Below, one piece after another: positions 1 through 8,355 of a DNA stretch of 35,550 nucleotides (positions are counted from its first letter, which is position 1; each line of letters begins with the position of its first letter). The DNA is taken from NCBI GenBank assembly GCA_027484915.1, contig JAIXSA010000148.1, forward strand, positions 1-35,550, read 5' to 3'. The notes under the pieces were generated by a model. That model had not been told where the DNA came from. It worked only from the letters and a program-made list of their open reading frames with translations, and searched no databases. The DNA is from Paracoccaceae bacterium. GTDB taxonomy: Bacteria > Pseudomonadota > Alphaproteobacteria > Rhodobacterales > Rhodobacteraceae. The position numbers and the translations under genes were made by a program.

Positions 1-693
1 CTCCATAGGGGAGAACTCCACCCCCGGCTGGACGACGAGGCCGCCGATCTGGTCGAGGGGGATGTTTGCGGCGGTGAAGGCGTCGCGGTGGGCGACGAGG
101 GTGGCCTTGGCGGCTTGCGGCTTGGTGGGAGGGATGTCGCCGTGGTCGTCGGTCCGCGCGCCGCCAGGGGGTGGGACTTCGGTGCCGATGACGAAGAGGA
201 GTGCGCCGGGGTCGGGAGCGTGTTTCAGGGCGGTTGCGGCGAGGGCGGCGGAGCGGGTGGCGGTGATTTCGTCGGGGAGTTGGGGGGCTTCGCCCGCGCA
301 GCCTTCGGAGCAGTCGAGGTGGATCTTGGTGAAGCCTGCGATGGCGTAGTCGGCGACCATCCGGTGCCCTTTTTGCATGGCCTGGTCGGCAGGGAGTTTG
401 CGCCAAGCTTGGGGCCCCAGGTGGTCGCCGCCGAAGAGGATGCGGTTGGGATCGACTTCGGCGCGGCTGGCTATGTCTTGGACGAAGCTGATGAAATCGG
501 CGGCTTTTAGGCCGGTATAGCCGCCGTCCTGATTGACCTGGTTCGAGGTGGCTTCGACCAAGATGGGCTGGTCCAGGTGTTCGGCGAGGGTCAGAGAGGC
601 CTCCAGCGCTTGTGCGTGGGCGGTGCAAACCGAGGGGATGGCGATGGGCTCGCCACCACGGTTGCGGGCGATGATCTGGCGGAGGTCAGGCAT
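1..693 (-). CDS. KbaZ/GatZ-type D-tagatose-bisphosphate aldolase subunit (3' end cut by window)
   Basis: The reverse strand gives an open frame from ATG at 693 to the window edge (231 codons, no stop). It begins MPDLRQIIARNRGGEPIAIPS and carries VCTAHAQALEA, VEATSNQVNQDGGYTG, LFGGDHLGP and KIHLDCSEGC, all typical of the KbaZ/GatZ family. In E. coli these proteins are non-catalytic partners of the class II tagatose-1,6-bisphosphate aldolases KbaY/GatY. The ATG lies inside the end of the upstream ROK kinase gene (8-base overlap), so the two are translationally coupled. Next to an AgaS-like gene, a role in the tagatose-6-phosphate branch of galactosamine breakdown is the natural inference. No KbaY/GatY partner is visible; it could lie beyond base 1. 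The family call is firm, while the precise activity is uncertain because a lone KbaZ-type protein need not be an aldolase subunit. Confidence 0.85.
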   Translation of the reverse strand, partial: MPDLRQIIARNRGGEPIAIPSVCTAHAQALEASLTLAEHLDQPILVEATSNQVNQDGGYTGLKAADFISFVQDIASRAEVDPNRILFGGDHLGPQAWRKLPADQAMQKGHRMVADYAIAGFTKIHLDCSEGCAGEAPQLPDEITATRSAALAATALKHAPDPGALLFVIGTEVPPPGGARTDDHGDIPPTKPQAAKATLVAHRDAFTAANIPLDQIGGLVVQPGVEFSPME

Positions 694-1591
694 GGCTGGC
701 CTCGTTCAAGGCGTGGAGGGCGGCACCGCGCGCGCCGCTGGCGTCGCCGCCTTCGGCGAGGCGGATTGAGGAGATCGGGAAGCCCTTCAGGGTGGCCTGG
801 GTCAGACGGTTGGCGAGGTCGTGGGTGAGGCCGGGGGCGCGGGAGAGGCCGCCTCCCAGCACGATGACCTCGGGGTCGATGGTGAGGCAGAGGGTGATGA
901 GGAACTCGGTGGCGAGGTCGAGCCAGATGTCCCAGGCTTTGGCGAAGTCCGGATTGTGCGGACGATCGGCGACGATGGCTTCGGGCGACTGGTCGGTGCC
1001 GGTCAGGTGGGCGGCGATGCGGGCAAGGCCGGGGGCGGAGAGGTAGGTCTCCACGCACCCCTGGCGGCCGCAGCCGCAGGTGAGGATCGGGAGGCTGTGG
1101 GCCACGATGGGCGTGGCGGCGAGGGGGAAGTGACCGAACTCCCCTCCGGTTTGCGCCGGGGAGGGGAGGAGTTTGCCCCCCGTCACGACGCCCCCGGCGA
1201 CGCCGGTGCCGAGGATGAGGCCGACGGCGGGATCGGCTCCCCTTGCCGCGCCGAGGGTGGCTTCGGAGAGGGTGAGGGCGCGGCAGTCGTTGATCCAGGC
1301 GATCTTTCGTTTGGCGGCGATTGCGATGTCGGCCGGGAAAGGTTTGCCGGTGGCGGAGAGGTTGGAGGTGAGGGCGAGGCCGGTTTTCGGGTTGATCAAC
1401 CCGGCGGCGGAGATGCCGATGGGGGCCTGTCCATGCGTCTCGCACCAGCGGATGGCCTCGGCCATCGCGGTGACAAGGTTGGGGTAGTCCTTTGGCGTGG
1501 GCCAGCGGTTGCGGGCAACCAGGGTCCAGTCCGAGGCGAAGACCTGTGCCTCGATCTTGGTGCCGCCGAGGTCGATGCCCGCTGCAATCAT
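686..1591 (-). CDS. ROK-family sugar kinase, probable N-acetylhexosamine kinase
   Basis: This 301-residue protein has the ROK kinase layout. An N-terminal phosphate-binding loop GIDLGGTKIE (5-14) is followed by the catalytic-base region WINDCRALTLSEA, with Asp102 in the position of the conserved Asp. Next come the glycine-rich GTGVAGGV (128-135), EFGH (151-154, first zinc ligand) and CGCGRQGC (172-179, the cysteine zinc site). ROK kinases of this type phosphorylate GlcNAc, ManNAc, glucose or fructose with ATP in the cytoplasm. The neighbours (GH20 hexosaminidase, AgaS-like and GlmS-like SIS enzymes, sugar ABC importer) point to GlcNAc and/or GalNAc as substrate, forming the 6-phosphate; that is inference. 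Its start overlaps the stop of the upstream AgaS-like gene by 4 bases and its end overlaps the KbaZ-like gene by 8 bases, so it sits mid-operon. Confidence 0.9.
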   Translation of the reverse strand: MIAAGIDLGGTKIEAQVFASDWTLVARNRWPTPKDYPNLVTAMAEAIRWCETHGQAPIGISAAGLINPKTGLALTSNLSATGKPFPADIAIAAKRKIAWINDCRALTLSEATLGAARGADPAVGLILGTGVAGGVVTGGKLLPSPAQTGGEFGHFPLAATPIVAHSLPILTCGCGRQGCVETYLSAPGLARIAAHLTGTDQSPEAIVADRPHNPDFAKAWDIWLDLATEFLITLCLTIDPEVIVLGGGLSRAPGLTHDLANRLTQATLKGFPISSIRLAEGGDASGARGAALHALNEASHA

Positions 1592-2646
1592 GGTGTCACC
1601 GGGTGGAGTTTCACGCCGGAGACAACGCGGGTGAGAGTGCCCTGGCCGGCGAAAGGGTCATCGACGTTCAGGCCGAGGGCGTCTGACCACGTGACGGCGA
1701 GGAGTTGGGCGAGGGCGACGTAGAGCGGGGCGGACCAGAGGTCGCCGTGTGGTTGGTAGATCTCGGGGGCGGTGATCCGACTGGCTGGGAATTGTGCGTG
1801 GAGTTCGGCGAGGAGGTCTTCGTCATAGGCGCGGGTGTGGGGGTCGGCGGAGCGGAAGAGCCAGAGGTCGGTTGCGCCGACGGTGAAGCTTTTCGGGCCG
1901 TGGCGGAAGCCGAGAGTCGAATCCCAGAGCGCGGGGATCTGGCCGGAGGCGAGCTCCATGACCTTGAGGGCAGCCTCGCGGGCGGCGAAGGCGAGGGGGC
2001 CGGAGCCGAGGAAGACGACGCGCTGAGGGAGGCGGGCGGCGCGGGCGGATGCGGTTAAGGCGGGGAGGAGCGATTGCAGAGTGTCGGCGAGGTCTTTCAG
2101 GCGTGTTGGAGTGTCTTCGGGGGCAAGGCTGGCGTCGAAGAGGGCGGCGGCGGTGAGGAGCATGGTGGAGAAGCTGGAGGTCATCGCGAAGCCCTGGTCG
2201 TGGGTGGCTTCGGGGAGGGTGATGACTTTGGCTTTGGCGTCCTGGCCGAGGGCGGACCCGGCGTTGCAGGTGATGTTGAGACGGGGCCAGTGCGGGACGA
2301 GGGCGTCCAGCGCGGTCAGGAGGCCGATGGATTCGGTGGAGTTGCCGGAGCGGCCGAAACTGACGATGAGTTTCGGCGTGCCGCGGAGGTAGGTGTGGGG
2401 GCGGGCGACGATGTCTGTGGTGGGGGTGGAGCGGAAGCGGTTTCCGGGTTGGCCTTCGAGACCGGCGGCGAGGATGTCGCCGATGTAGGCGGAGGTGCCG
2501 GCGCCGCAAAACCAGACGCCGTCGGTGCCGGTCTGGGCGATCCACTGGCGGATGTTGGCCACGGGGAGTTGCGCGCCCCAGGCGGCCCAGATGGCGGGTT
2601 GGGCGAGGATCTCGCGGAAGGTGGCGTGGGCGGTGAGGTCGGTCAT
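1588..2646 (-). CDS. AgaS-like SIS-domain sugar-phosphate deaminase/isomerase
   Basis: A 352-residue double-SIS protein. SIS 1 has WFCGAGTSAYIGD (45-57) and SFGRSGNSTES (96-106); SIS 2 has VVFLGSGPLAF (210-220), REAALKVMEL and STLGFRHGPKSF (243-254). The LGFRHGPKSF block and the overall length match AgaS, the galactosamine-6-phosphate deaminase/isomerase that yields tagatose-6-phosphate and ammonia. The start was set at ATG 2646 (MTDLTAHATF), because the in-frame extension up to 2868 reads through the neighbouring gene and an intergenic repeat and is Arg/Pro-rich. It shares its MTDL start with the next SIS gene upstream but is otherwise clearly different, so this is not a recent duplication. 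It is followed with a 4-base overlap by the ROK kinase. AgaS-type function is likely; exact substrate (GalN-6-P versus another aldose-ketose phosphate) is inferred from context. Confidence 0.85.
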   Translation of the reverse strand: MTDLTAHATFREILAQPAIWAAWGAQLPVANIRQWIAQTGTDGVWFCGAGTSAYIGDILAAGLEGQPGNRFRSTPTTDIVARPHTYLRGTPKLIVSFGRSGNSTESIGLLTALDALVPHWPRLNITCNAGSALGQDAKAKVITLPEATHDQGFAMTSSFSTMLLTAAALFDASLAPEDTPTRLKDLADTLQSLLPALTASARAARLPQRVVFLGSGPLAFAAREAALKVMELASGQIPALWDSTLGFRHGPKSFTVGATDLWLFRSADPHTRAYDEDLLAELHAQFPASRITAPEIYQPHGDLWSAPLYVALAQLLAVTWSDALGLNVDDPFAGQGTLTRVVSGVKLHPVTP

Positions 2647-2742
2647 CTTGGGTCTTCTGCGGCGGCAAGGAAAATGAGCGCGTTCCGCGCGAGCCTTTTG
2701 TCTCGCCTCTGCGCGCGAAGGGCGCGCAACCGGCTCGGGGGT

Positions 2743-2775
2743 GCCTCCGGCGGGGATATTTGGGCAAATGTGAAA
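2743..2775 (+). repeat. Interspersed intergenic repeat, copy 1 (CCTCCGGCGGGGATATTTGG core)
   Basis: This lies in the gap between the two SIS-domain genes. The core CCTCCGGCGGGGATATTTGG is followed by a GTGAAA-like tail. Copy 2 at 3910-3940 is identical over the 20-base core, and copy 3 at 18098-18130 is a diverged form. I recall the same core being scattered between genes in other Rhodobacteraceae genomes; its function is not known to me. Confidence 0.8.
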
Positions 2776-2788
2776 GGCAGGGTTTGGG

Positions 2789-3796
2789 TCATCTTGTCTG
2801 GGTGACCTTGGCGAGCGTTGTGGGGCTGTCGGGGTCGTGGCCCAGGGCGAGGGCGGTTTGAAGCGCAAGCGGGTAGGTGAGGATCAGGAGGGCCGCTGCA
2901 GCGGCGGCGGGGGTGAGGTTGGGTGCTCCGGCGTCGGAGGGGCGGAGGCGGAAGGTGGTGCCCCCTGCGGCTTTGAAGCGCTGTTCGGCGGTGTCGAGGC
3001 TGTCCTGCACCTCGGGTTGTTCGGTGTCGAGGATCAGGATCAGAAGGGGGTTCGTGACAAGCTGCAGTGGGCCGTGAAGGACCTCTGAGGAGGAATAGGC
3101 CTCGGCGTGGAGGGCGCAGCATTCCTTGAGTTTCAGCGCCAGTTCCTGAGCGGCACCAAAGCCGGTGTCGCGGCCGATGACGTAGACGTGGGACGCCCGG
3201 AGGAGGGCGGAGAGGAGAGCCCGTGTTTGGGGGAGCCGTTTGCCGCTGAGGTTGGCGATGGTCTCGGCAGAAGCTTTTGCACGGGGCGCGTAGTCGGGTA
3301 CGAGGGCGGAGAGGAGAGCCATGCCTCCGCCGATGGCGCCGACGACGGATTTCGTGGCAGGGACGGCAAGTTCGGGGCCAGCGGCGATGCGGAGGGTGGC
3401 CTGGGCCTCGGTTTCGACCGGGCTGGCGGGGGCGTTGGTGAGGGCGAGGACGGTGGCGCCGACGGCGCGCGCGCCCTGGGCGGAGCGGACGAGGTCGTCG
3501 GAGGCGCCGGATTGGCTGACGACGAGGACGGCGGAGTCGGTCAGACGAACGCCCTGGCCAAGGGAGAAGATCGAGGGCGGGAGCGAGGTGACGGGGAGGT
3601 GGGTCTCGCGCATCAGCTCGTAGGACAGGATGTTGGCGGCGGCGTCGGAGGAGCCGCGGGCGACGGTGTAGATCGCGCGGAGGTGGGTAAGGTCGGGGAG
3701 CGTCACGGCTTGCGCGACGGCGGCGGCGAAGACGCCGGGCGCTTCGGCGATTTCGCGCTGCATGTGCTGGCCGGCGGTGGGGGAGAGGTCGGTCAT
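2789..3796 (-). CDS. GlmS-like double-SIS protein without glutaminase domain, probable glucosamine-6-phosphate deaminase (NagB-II type)
   Basis: The 335-residue protein resembles the isomerase half of GlmS but lacks the N-terminal glutamine amidotransferase domain. SIS 1 carries YTVARGSSDAA (43-53), VVSQSGASDD (92-101) and VPATKSV (145-151, the GlmS VASTKAF position). SIS 2 carries VIGRDTGFGAAQELALKLKE (206-225) and SSSEVLHGP (235-243), matching the GlmS catalytic Glu and His-Gly-Pro region. Such stand-alone proteins include NagB-II deaminases, which convert GlcN-6-P to fructose-6-P plus ammonia, and related sugar-phosphate isomerases. ATG 3796 was chosen over a start 8 codons upstream because it gives the usual N-terminus. 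With the AgaS-like gene downstream and the hexosaminidase nearby, deamination of a hexosamine-6-phosphate is the best inference. The 142-base gap to the AgaS-like gene holds repeat copy 1. Confidence 0.85.
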   Translation of the reverse strand: MTDLSPTAGQHMQREIAEAPGVFAAAVAQAVTLPDLTHLRAIYTVARGSSDAAANILSYELMRETHLPVTSLPPSIFSLGQGVRLTDSAVLVVSQSGASDDLVRSAQGARAVGATVLALTNAPASPVETEAQATLRIAAGPELAVPATKSVVGAIGGGMALLSALVPDYAPRAKASAETIANLSGKRLPQTRALLSALLRASHVYVIGRDTGFGAAQELALKLKECCALHAEAYSSSEVLHGPLQLVTNPLLILILDTEQPEVQDSLDTAEQRFKAAGGTTFRLRPSDAGAPNLTPAAAAAALLILTYPLALQTALALGHDPDSPTTLAKVTQTR

Positions 3797-3909
3797 TTGG
3801 CGGTTCCGGTGGCCCCCCACCTCCGGCCCCTCACCACGGAGGGGGAGGAGAGGCGCTTGGGGATGCGGTGAGGCGATAGGCGTGCGGTGGCGCGGGTAAT
3901 GCGTGTGGA

Positions 3910-3940
3910 GCCTCCGGCGGGGATATTTGGGGACATGAAA
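3910..3940 (+). repeat. Interspersed intergenic repeat, copy 2
   Basis: This lies in the 160-base gap between the Gfo/Idh/MocA gene and the GlmS-like SIS gene. It carries the same 20-base core as copy 1 (CCTCCGGCGGGGATATTTGG), then GGACATGAAA. Like copy 1 it separates two same-strand genes of the amino-sugar operon, so the operon message should contain two copies. Confidence 0.8.
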
Positions 3941-3956
3941 TGGGGGAAAGGGTGGG

Positions 3957-5099
3957 TCATTGGCGGAGGCCGTGGGTGTCGAGTTCGGCCCAGGTTTCGG
4001 TGAGGTCGATGACCTGGCCGGTGGTGCGGGCCTGGTCGAGCGCGATGGCGGCGATGCCGGCCTCCATCGCGTCGAGGATGGAGACGGGGAGGCTGTCGGC
4101 CTGGCCGCGCAGGTAGGCGGTGATGTCGCGGCACATCAGCTGGTCGGCGCCGTAATGGGCGCCCTTCATCGCGGTGCCTTTCGTGTAGTCGTGGTCCGCG
4201 AGGCGGCGCCCGTCGCGGGCGGTGATTTTCAGGAAGCCGCGCACGAAGTCGCCTTCGGCCATGCCGTGGGTGCCGATGACGCAGAATCGGCGGTGTTCGT
4301 CGGGGACGTTGAGGTTGGTGTGGAAGGCGAGGCTCGCGCCGGTTTCGTACTGCAGGATCGCGGTCTGGTAGTCGATGATGTCGCCGTCGGAGTTGAACGG
4401 ATCGTCGGTGTATTCCCAGACGGATTTCTTGACGTGGAAGATTTCGGCCTCGGCATTCGATTTCGGCGCATTGGCGGGGACGAAGGATTTGCGGCCGCCG
4501 AAGCTGGCGACGCGGCTCGGGCGGGAGCCGGTGACCATGTTGTAGATGTCGAGGTCGTGGCAGCATTTCTCCAGCATGAAGCCGCCGGCGAGGCCGGTCT
4601 TCCGCCGCCAGTCGCGCATGAAGAAGGCGCCGTGGTAGGGGCCGATGTGTTCGTTGGCCTCAAGGCTGGTGACGTCGCCGAGCCAGCCTTGCGACATGGC
4701 CGCGCGGAGGTCGACCATGTGCTGGGAATAGCGCAGGACGAGGCCGACCATCGCGCGGTTTACCCCGCCGTGTTTGGCGAGGAGACGGGCGAGTTCGAGG
4801 GTTTCCTCGATCGAGACGACGACGGGTTTTTCGGTGAAGACCTGCACTCCGGCCTCAAGCCCCAGACGGATCTGGTCGAGGTGGAAGACGTTCGGCGAGA
4901 AGACGCAGTAGAGGTCGGGTTTGGCGTCCGACAGCATCGCCTCGACGGAAGGATAGCGGGGGGTGTCGGTGCCGATCATCTCCAGATACGTGGGCTGGGG
5001 GTCGTAGTAGCCGACGATCTGGGCTTCCGGCATTTCCTCGCGAAGCGTGGTCAAGACGTGACCGGCCCGCAGGCCGATGCCTGAGGTGACGATGCGCAT
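3957..5099 (-). CDS. Gfo/Idh/MocA-family NAD(P)-dependent oxidoreductase
   Basis: This 380-residue protein has an N-terminal Rossmann fold beginning MRIVTSGIGLRAGH with a G-x-G-xxx-G loop (residues 7-13). The family EKP motif is at 90-92 (FTEKPVVVS), and the C-terminal domain has GGFMLEKCCHDLDIYN (172-187), where His181 and Asp184 sit at the usual catalytic positions. Gfo/Idh/MocA enzymes oxidise, reduce or epimerise sugars with NAD(P); one branch (GH109) uses NAD to hydrolyse alpha-N-acetylgalactosaminides. The start at 5099 has a good ribosome site (AAGGAG, 8 bases upstream), 14 bases after the ABC ATPase stop. Placement between the transporter and the SIS enzymes implies it acts on the imported sugar. 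Its substrate cannot be read from sequence. Confidence 0.88.
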   Translation of the reverse strand: MRIVTSGIGLRAGHVLTTLREEMPEAQIVGYYDPQPTYLEMIGTDTPRYPSVEAMLSDAKPDLYCVFSPNVFHLDQIRLGLEAGVQVFTEKPVVVSIEETLELARLLAKHGGVNRAMVGLVLRYSQHMVDLRAAMSQGWLGDVTSLEANEHIGPYHGAFFMRDWRRKTGLAGGFMLEKCCHDLDIYNMVTGSRPSRVASFGGRKSFVPANAPKSNAEAEIFHVKKSVWEYTDDPFNSDGDIIDYQTAILQYETGASLAFHTNLNVPDEHRRFCVIGTHGMAEGDFVRGFLKITARDGRRLADHDYTKGTAMKGAHYGADQLMCRDITAYLRGQADSLPVSILDAMEAGIAAIALDQARTTGQVIDLTETWAELDTHGLRQ

Positions 5100-5113
5100 T
5101 CTGGTCTCCTTCT

Positions 5114-6211
<1,098 letters not shown>

Positions 6212-6236
6212 CGGCGGGTCCTTTTCGCGGGAAGGT

Positions 6237-6261
6237 GGGGGCGCGAGAAACCCGCGCCCCC
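6237..6261 (-). other. Intercistronic GC hairpin between binding-protein and ATPase genes
   Basis: GGGGGCGCG and CGCGCCCCC form a perfect 9-bp stem with a 7-base loop, in the 59-base gap after the binding-protein stop. There is no U-run on the transcribed side, so it looks like an RNA-stabilising or attenuating hairpin rather than a full terminator. Similar hairpins after binding-protein genes keep that part of the message more abundant than the rest. Confidence 0.6.
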
Positions 6262-6270
6262 GGGGTCAGA

Positions 6271-7479
6271 TCAGCGGACGGCAGCCAGCTCGACGCCGGC
6301 TTGCGTGACCAGCTCGTCAACCGAGCCTTCGCCCAGCATGATGCCCTGGATCATGTTGGTGAAGACGGCCTGCAGCGCCTTGAAGTCTTCGACCATCGGC
6401 TCGGGTCCGCCGGTCGAGATCCCGGCCACGAAGATCGGCCAGTTGCCCTGCTTGTAGTAGACGTCGGTCTTGCCCAGCTTTTCGTAGTCGAGGATCGGCG
6501 TCAGACCCCAGGACGAGTCGAGGTCATACTGCGCGTCGCCCGAGGTCAGGGCCTTCGCGAGTTTCGTCGCCAGTTCTTCGTTCCCGGTGCCCTTGAAGAC
6601 GGCGAGCGAGTCGGTGATCAGGATGGTGCCGGAGACACCCGACGGACCGGCCGGGACCGGGGCGACGATCTGGTTCGGGACCTTCTCCTTGTGCTGGCCT
6701 TCGCCCCAGGGACCCGAGACATACATGGCGATCTGCCCGTCGTTGAAGAGGTCCTTCATCTGGTCGCGTTCCCATTCGGTCGGGCCGGACTGCATGTAGG
6801 GCAGAAGGTCTGCGTAAAGCTGCAGGGTTTCGCGGGTCTGCTGGCTGTCGAGCGCCGGGGTGCCGTCGTCGTTGTAAACCTTGCCGCCGTTGGAATAGAG
6901 GAAGTCGAGGAACATGTGCATCGTGTTGTCGAAGTCCTTGCCGGCGATCCCGATGCCTGCGGCGTCGGTGTTGTCGGTCACGGTCTTCGCCAGCGTCACA
7001 AGGTCAGCCCAGGTCGCAGGCGCCTTGCACTCGGCCCCTGCGGCCTCGACCACGGTGCAGTTGATATAGAGCGCCTTGGTCGAGAAGGCATGCGGGATGC
7101 CCCAGTACTGGCCGCCGTTGGTCACGGTCTTGAGGACGCCGGGCTGGTAGGCGGCCTCTTCCTCGGGCGTGAAGGTCACGGGGACGATCAGGTCGTTATT
7201 GGCCAGCTGGCGCAGCGTGCGCGAGCCCATGTAGGCCACATCCGGCGGGTCACCGGCGGCGGCCAGCTGCATCGACTTGTCCTGGCAGGTGCCCCATTCT
7301 ACCGCTTCCATCTTGACGGTGACGCCGGGGTTGTCGGCCTGGAACTTGTCGATCACGACCTGGTCGGCCGGGCGCACTTCGCCGCCGCACATGATGAAGT
7401 GCAGCTCTTGCGCCTGGGCCGAAAGGGCCGTCCCGGCCATCAGGCCAGCGGCGACGGTGAGGGTCTTGAAGTGGGTCAT
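6271..7479 (-). CDS. Periplasmic sugar-binding protein of ABC transporter (family 1 type)
   Basis: A 402-residue exported protein. The signal peptide MTHFKTLTVAAGLMAGTALS ends near AQA-QE, with cleavage around residue 23-24. The mature part has the family 1 solute-binding layout: ELHFIMCGGEVRPADQVVIDKFQADNPGV at the start, then NDLIVPVT, an aromatic-rich hinge region, MYVSGPWGEGQ (cf. M-x-x-x-G-x-W in sugar-binding proteins) and a C-terminal helix with GEGSVDELVTQAG. It captures the substrate in the periplasm and delivers it to the two permeases. The ligand is inferred from the locus to be an amino-sugar mono- or oligosaccharide. A ribosome site (AAGGGAG) precedes the ATG. It lies downstream of both permease genes, unlike many CUT1 operons where the binding protein comes first. 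Confidence 0.93.
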   Translation of the reverse strand: MTHFKTLTVAAGLMAGTALSAQAQELHFIMCGGEVRPADQVVIDKFQADNPGVTVKMEAVEWGTCQDKSMQLAAAGDPPDVAYMGSRTLRQLANNDLIVPVTFTPEEEAAYQPGVLKTVTNGGQYWGIPHAFSTKALYINCTVVEAAGAECKAPATWADLVTLAKTVTDNTDAAGIGIAGKDFDNTMHMFLDFLYSNGGKVYNDDGTPALDSQQTRETLQLYADLLPYMQSGPTEWERDQMKDLFNDGQIAMYVSGPWGEGQHKEKVPNQIVAPVPAGPSGVSGTILITDSLAVFKGTGNEELATKLAKALTSGDAQYDLDSSWGLTPILDYEKLGKTDVYYKQGNWPIFVAGISTGGPEPMVEDFKALQAVFTNMIQGIMLGEGSVDELVTQAGVELAAVR

Positions 7480-7512
7480 GCGTAGTCTCCCTTGGTTGGA
7501 CGTCTTGGTTGG

Positions 7513-8355
7513 TTATTCTTTCACCGCGCCCGCGGTCAGACCCGCGACGAGGTATTTCTGCAGGAACAGGAACACGAGCATCACCGGCAGGACGCCTGTG
7601 AGGGCCGCGGCCATCAGCTCGTTCCAGGTGGTGTCCTGGTAGCCGACGAACTCGAACAGACCGGCGGGGAGGGGCTGGATCTCGCGGACGTTGTTGAAGG
7701 TGATGGCGAACAGGAACTGCTGGGCATAGGCGCCGATGAAGACGGCGGTGCCGACGACGATCAGGCCAGGGATCGCCAGCGGGATGACGACGCGTCGCAG
7801 GGTGTAGAGACGCGACGCCCCGTCGACGTAGGCGGCCTCTTCCAGTTCCTTCGGGATCTTTTCGAGGTAGGAGCGGAGGAGCCAGATGCCCGTGGGGATC
7901 AGGAAGGCGACACCGGGGATGATCATCGCCCAGTAGGTGTTGAGGAGCGAGAGGCTGCGCAGGACCCGGTAGAGCGGGATCAGGAGGACCGCGCCGGTGA
8001 ACATGTTGACGGCCAGGAACCCGCCCAGCGACAGGGACTTGAAGGGGAATTCCAGCCGCGCATAGGCGTAGGCGGCGGGAATGACCACGATCATCGTGAC
8101 CACGGTCACCGAGGCGGCGATGAAGATCGAGTTGAAGATGTAACGACCCAAAAGCGGAACCGTGACCCACATGTCGCGGTAGGCCTGCAGGCTGAAATCG
8201 TCCGACCACCAACTAAAATCGGCGGTCATCAGGTGGCTCATGGGGCGCAAGGAGACGCGGATCATCTCGATGAAGGGCATCAGGATGAAGAGCAGGAAGA
8301 TGAAGGTGGCGATGTAGACGCCGATCTTCTGCAGCAGGGTCAGGCGGTCGATCAT
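7513..8355 (-). CDS. Sugar ABC transporter permease, MalG/UgpE-like (second permease)
   Basis: This 280-residue inner-membrane permease has about six hydrophobic helices. The first is IGVYIATFIFLLFILMPFIE, and the series ends in LMAAALTGVLPVMLVFLFL. The conserved cytoplasmic EAA loop reads EEAAYVDGASRLYTLRRVVIP, where the ATPase docks. The start ATG 8355 overlaps the stop of the first permease by one base (TGATG), so translation is coupled. With the first permease it forms the translocation channel of a CUT1-type importer. Confidence 0.94.
   Translation of the reverse strand: MIDRLTLLQKIGVYIATFIFLLFILMPFIEMIRVSLRPMSHLMTADFSWWSDDFSLQAYRDMWVTVPLLGRYIFNSIFIAASVTVVTMIVVIPAAYAYARLEFPFKSLSLGGFLAVNMFTGAVLLIPLYRVLRSLSLLNTYWAMIIPGVAFLIPTGIWLLRSYLEKIPKELEEAAYVDGASRLYTLRRVVIPLAIPGLIVVGTAVFIGAYAQQFLFAITFNNVREIQPLPAGLFEFVGYQDTTWNELMAAALTGVLPVMLVFLFLQKYLVAGLTAGAVKE

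Noticed and set aside
2647-2868. N-terminal extension of the AgaS-like protein by 74 residues
   Set aside because: It reads through an intergenic repeat and the end of the neighbouring SIS gene, and is Arg/Pro-rich; MTDLTAHATF at 2646 is the normal family start.
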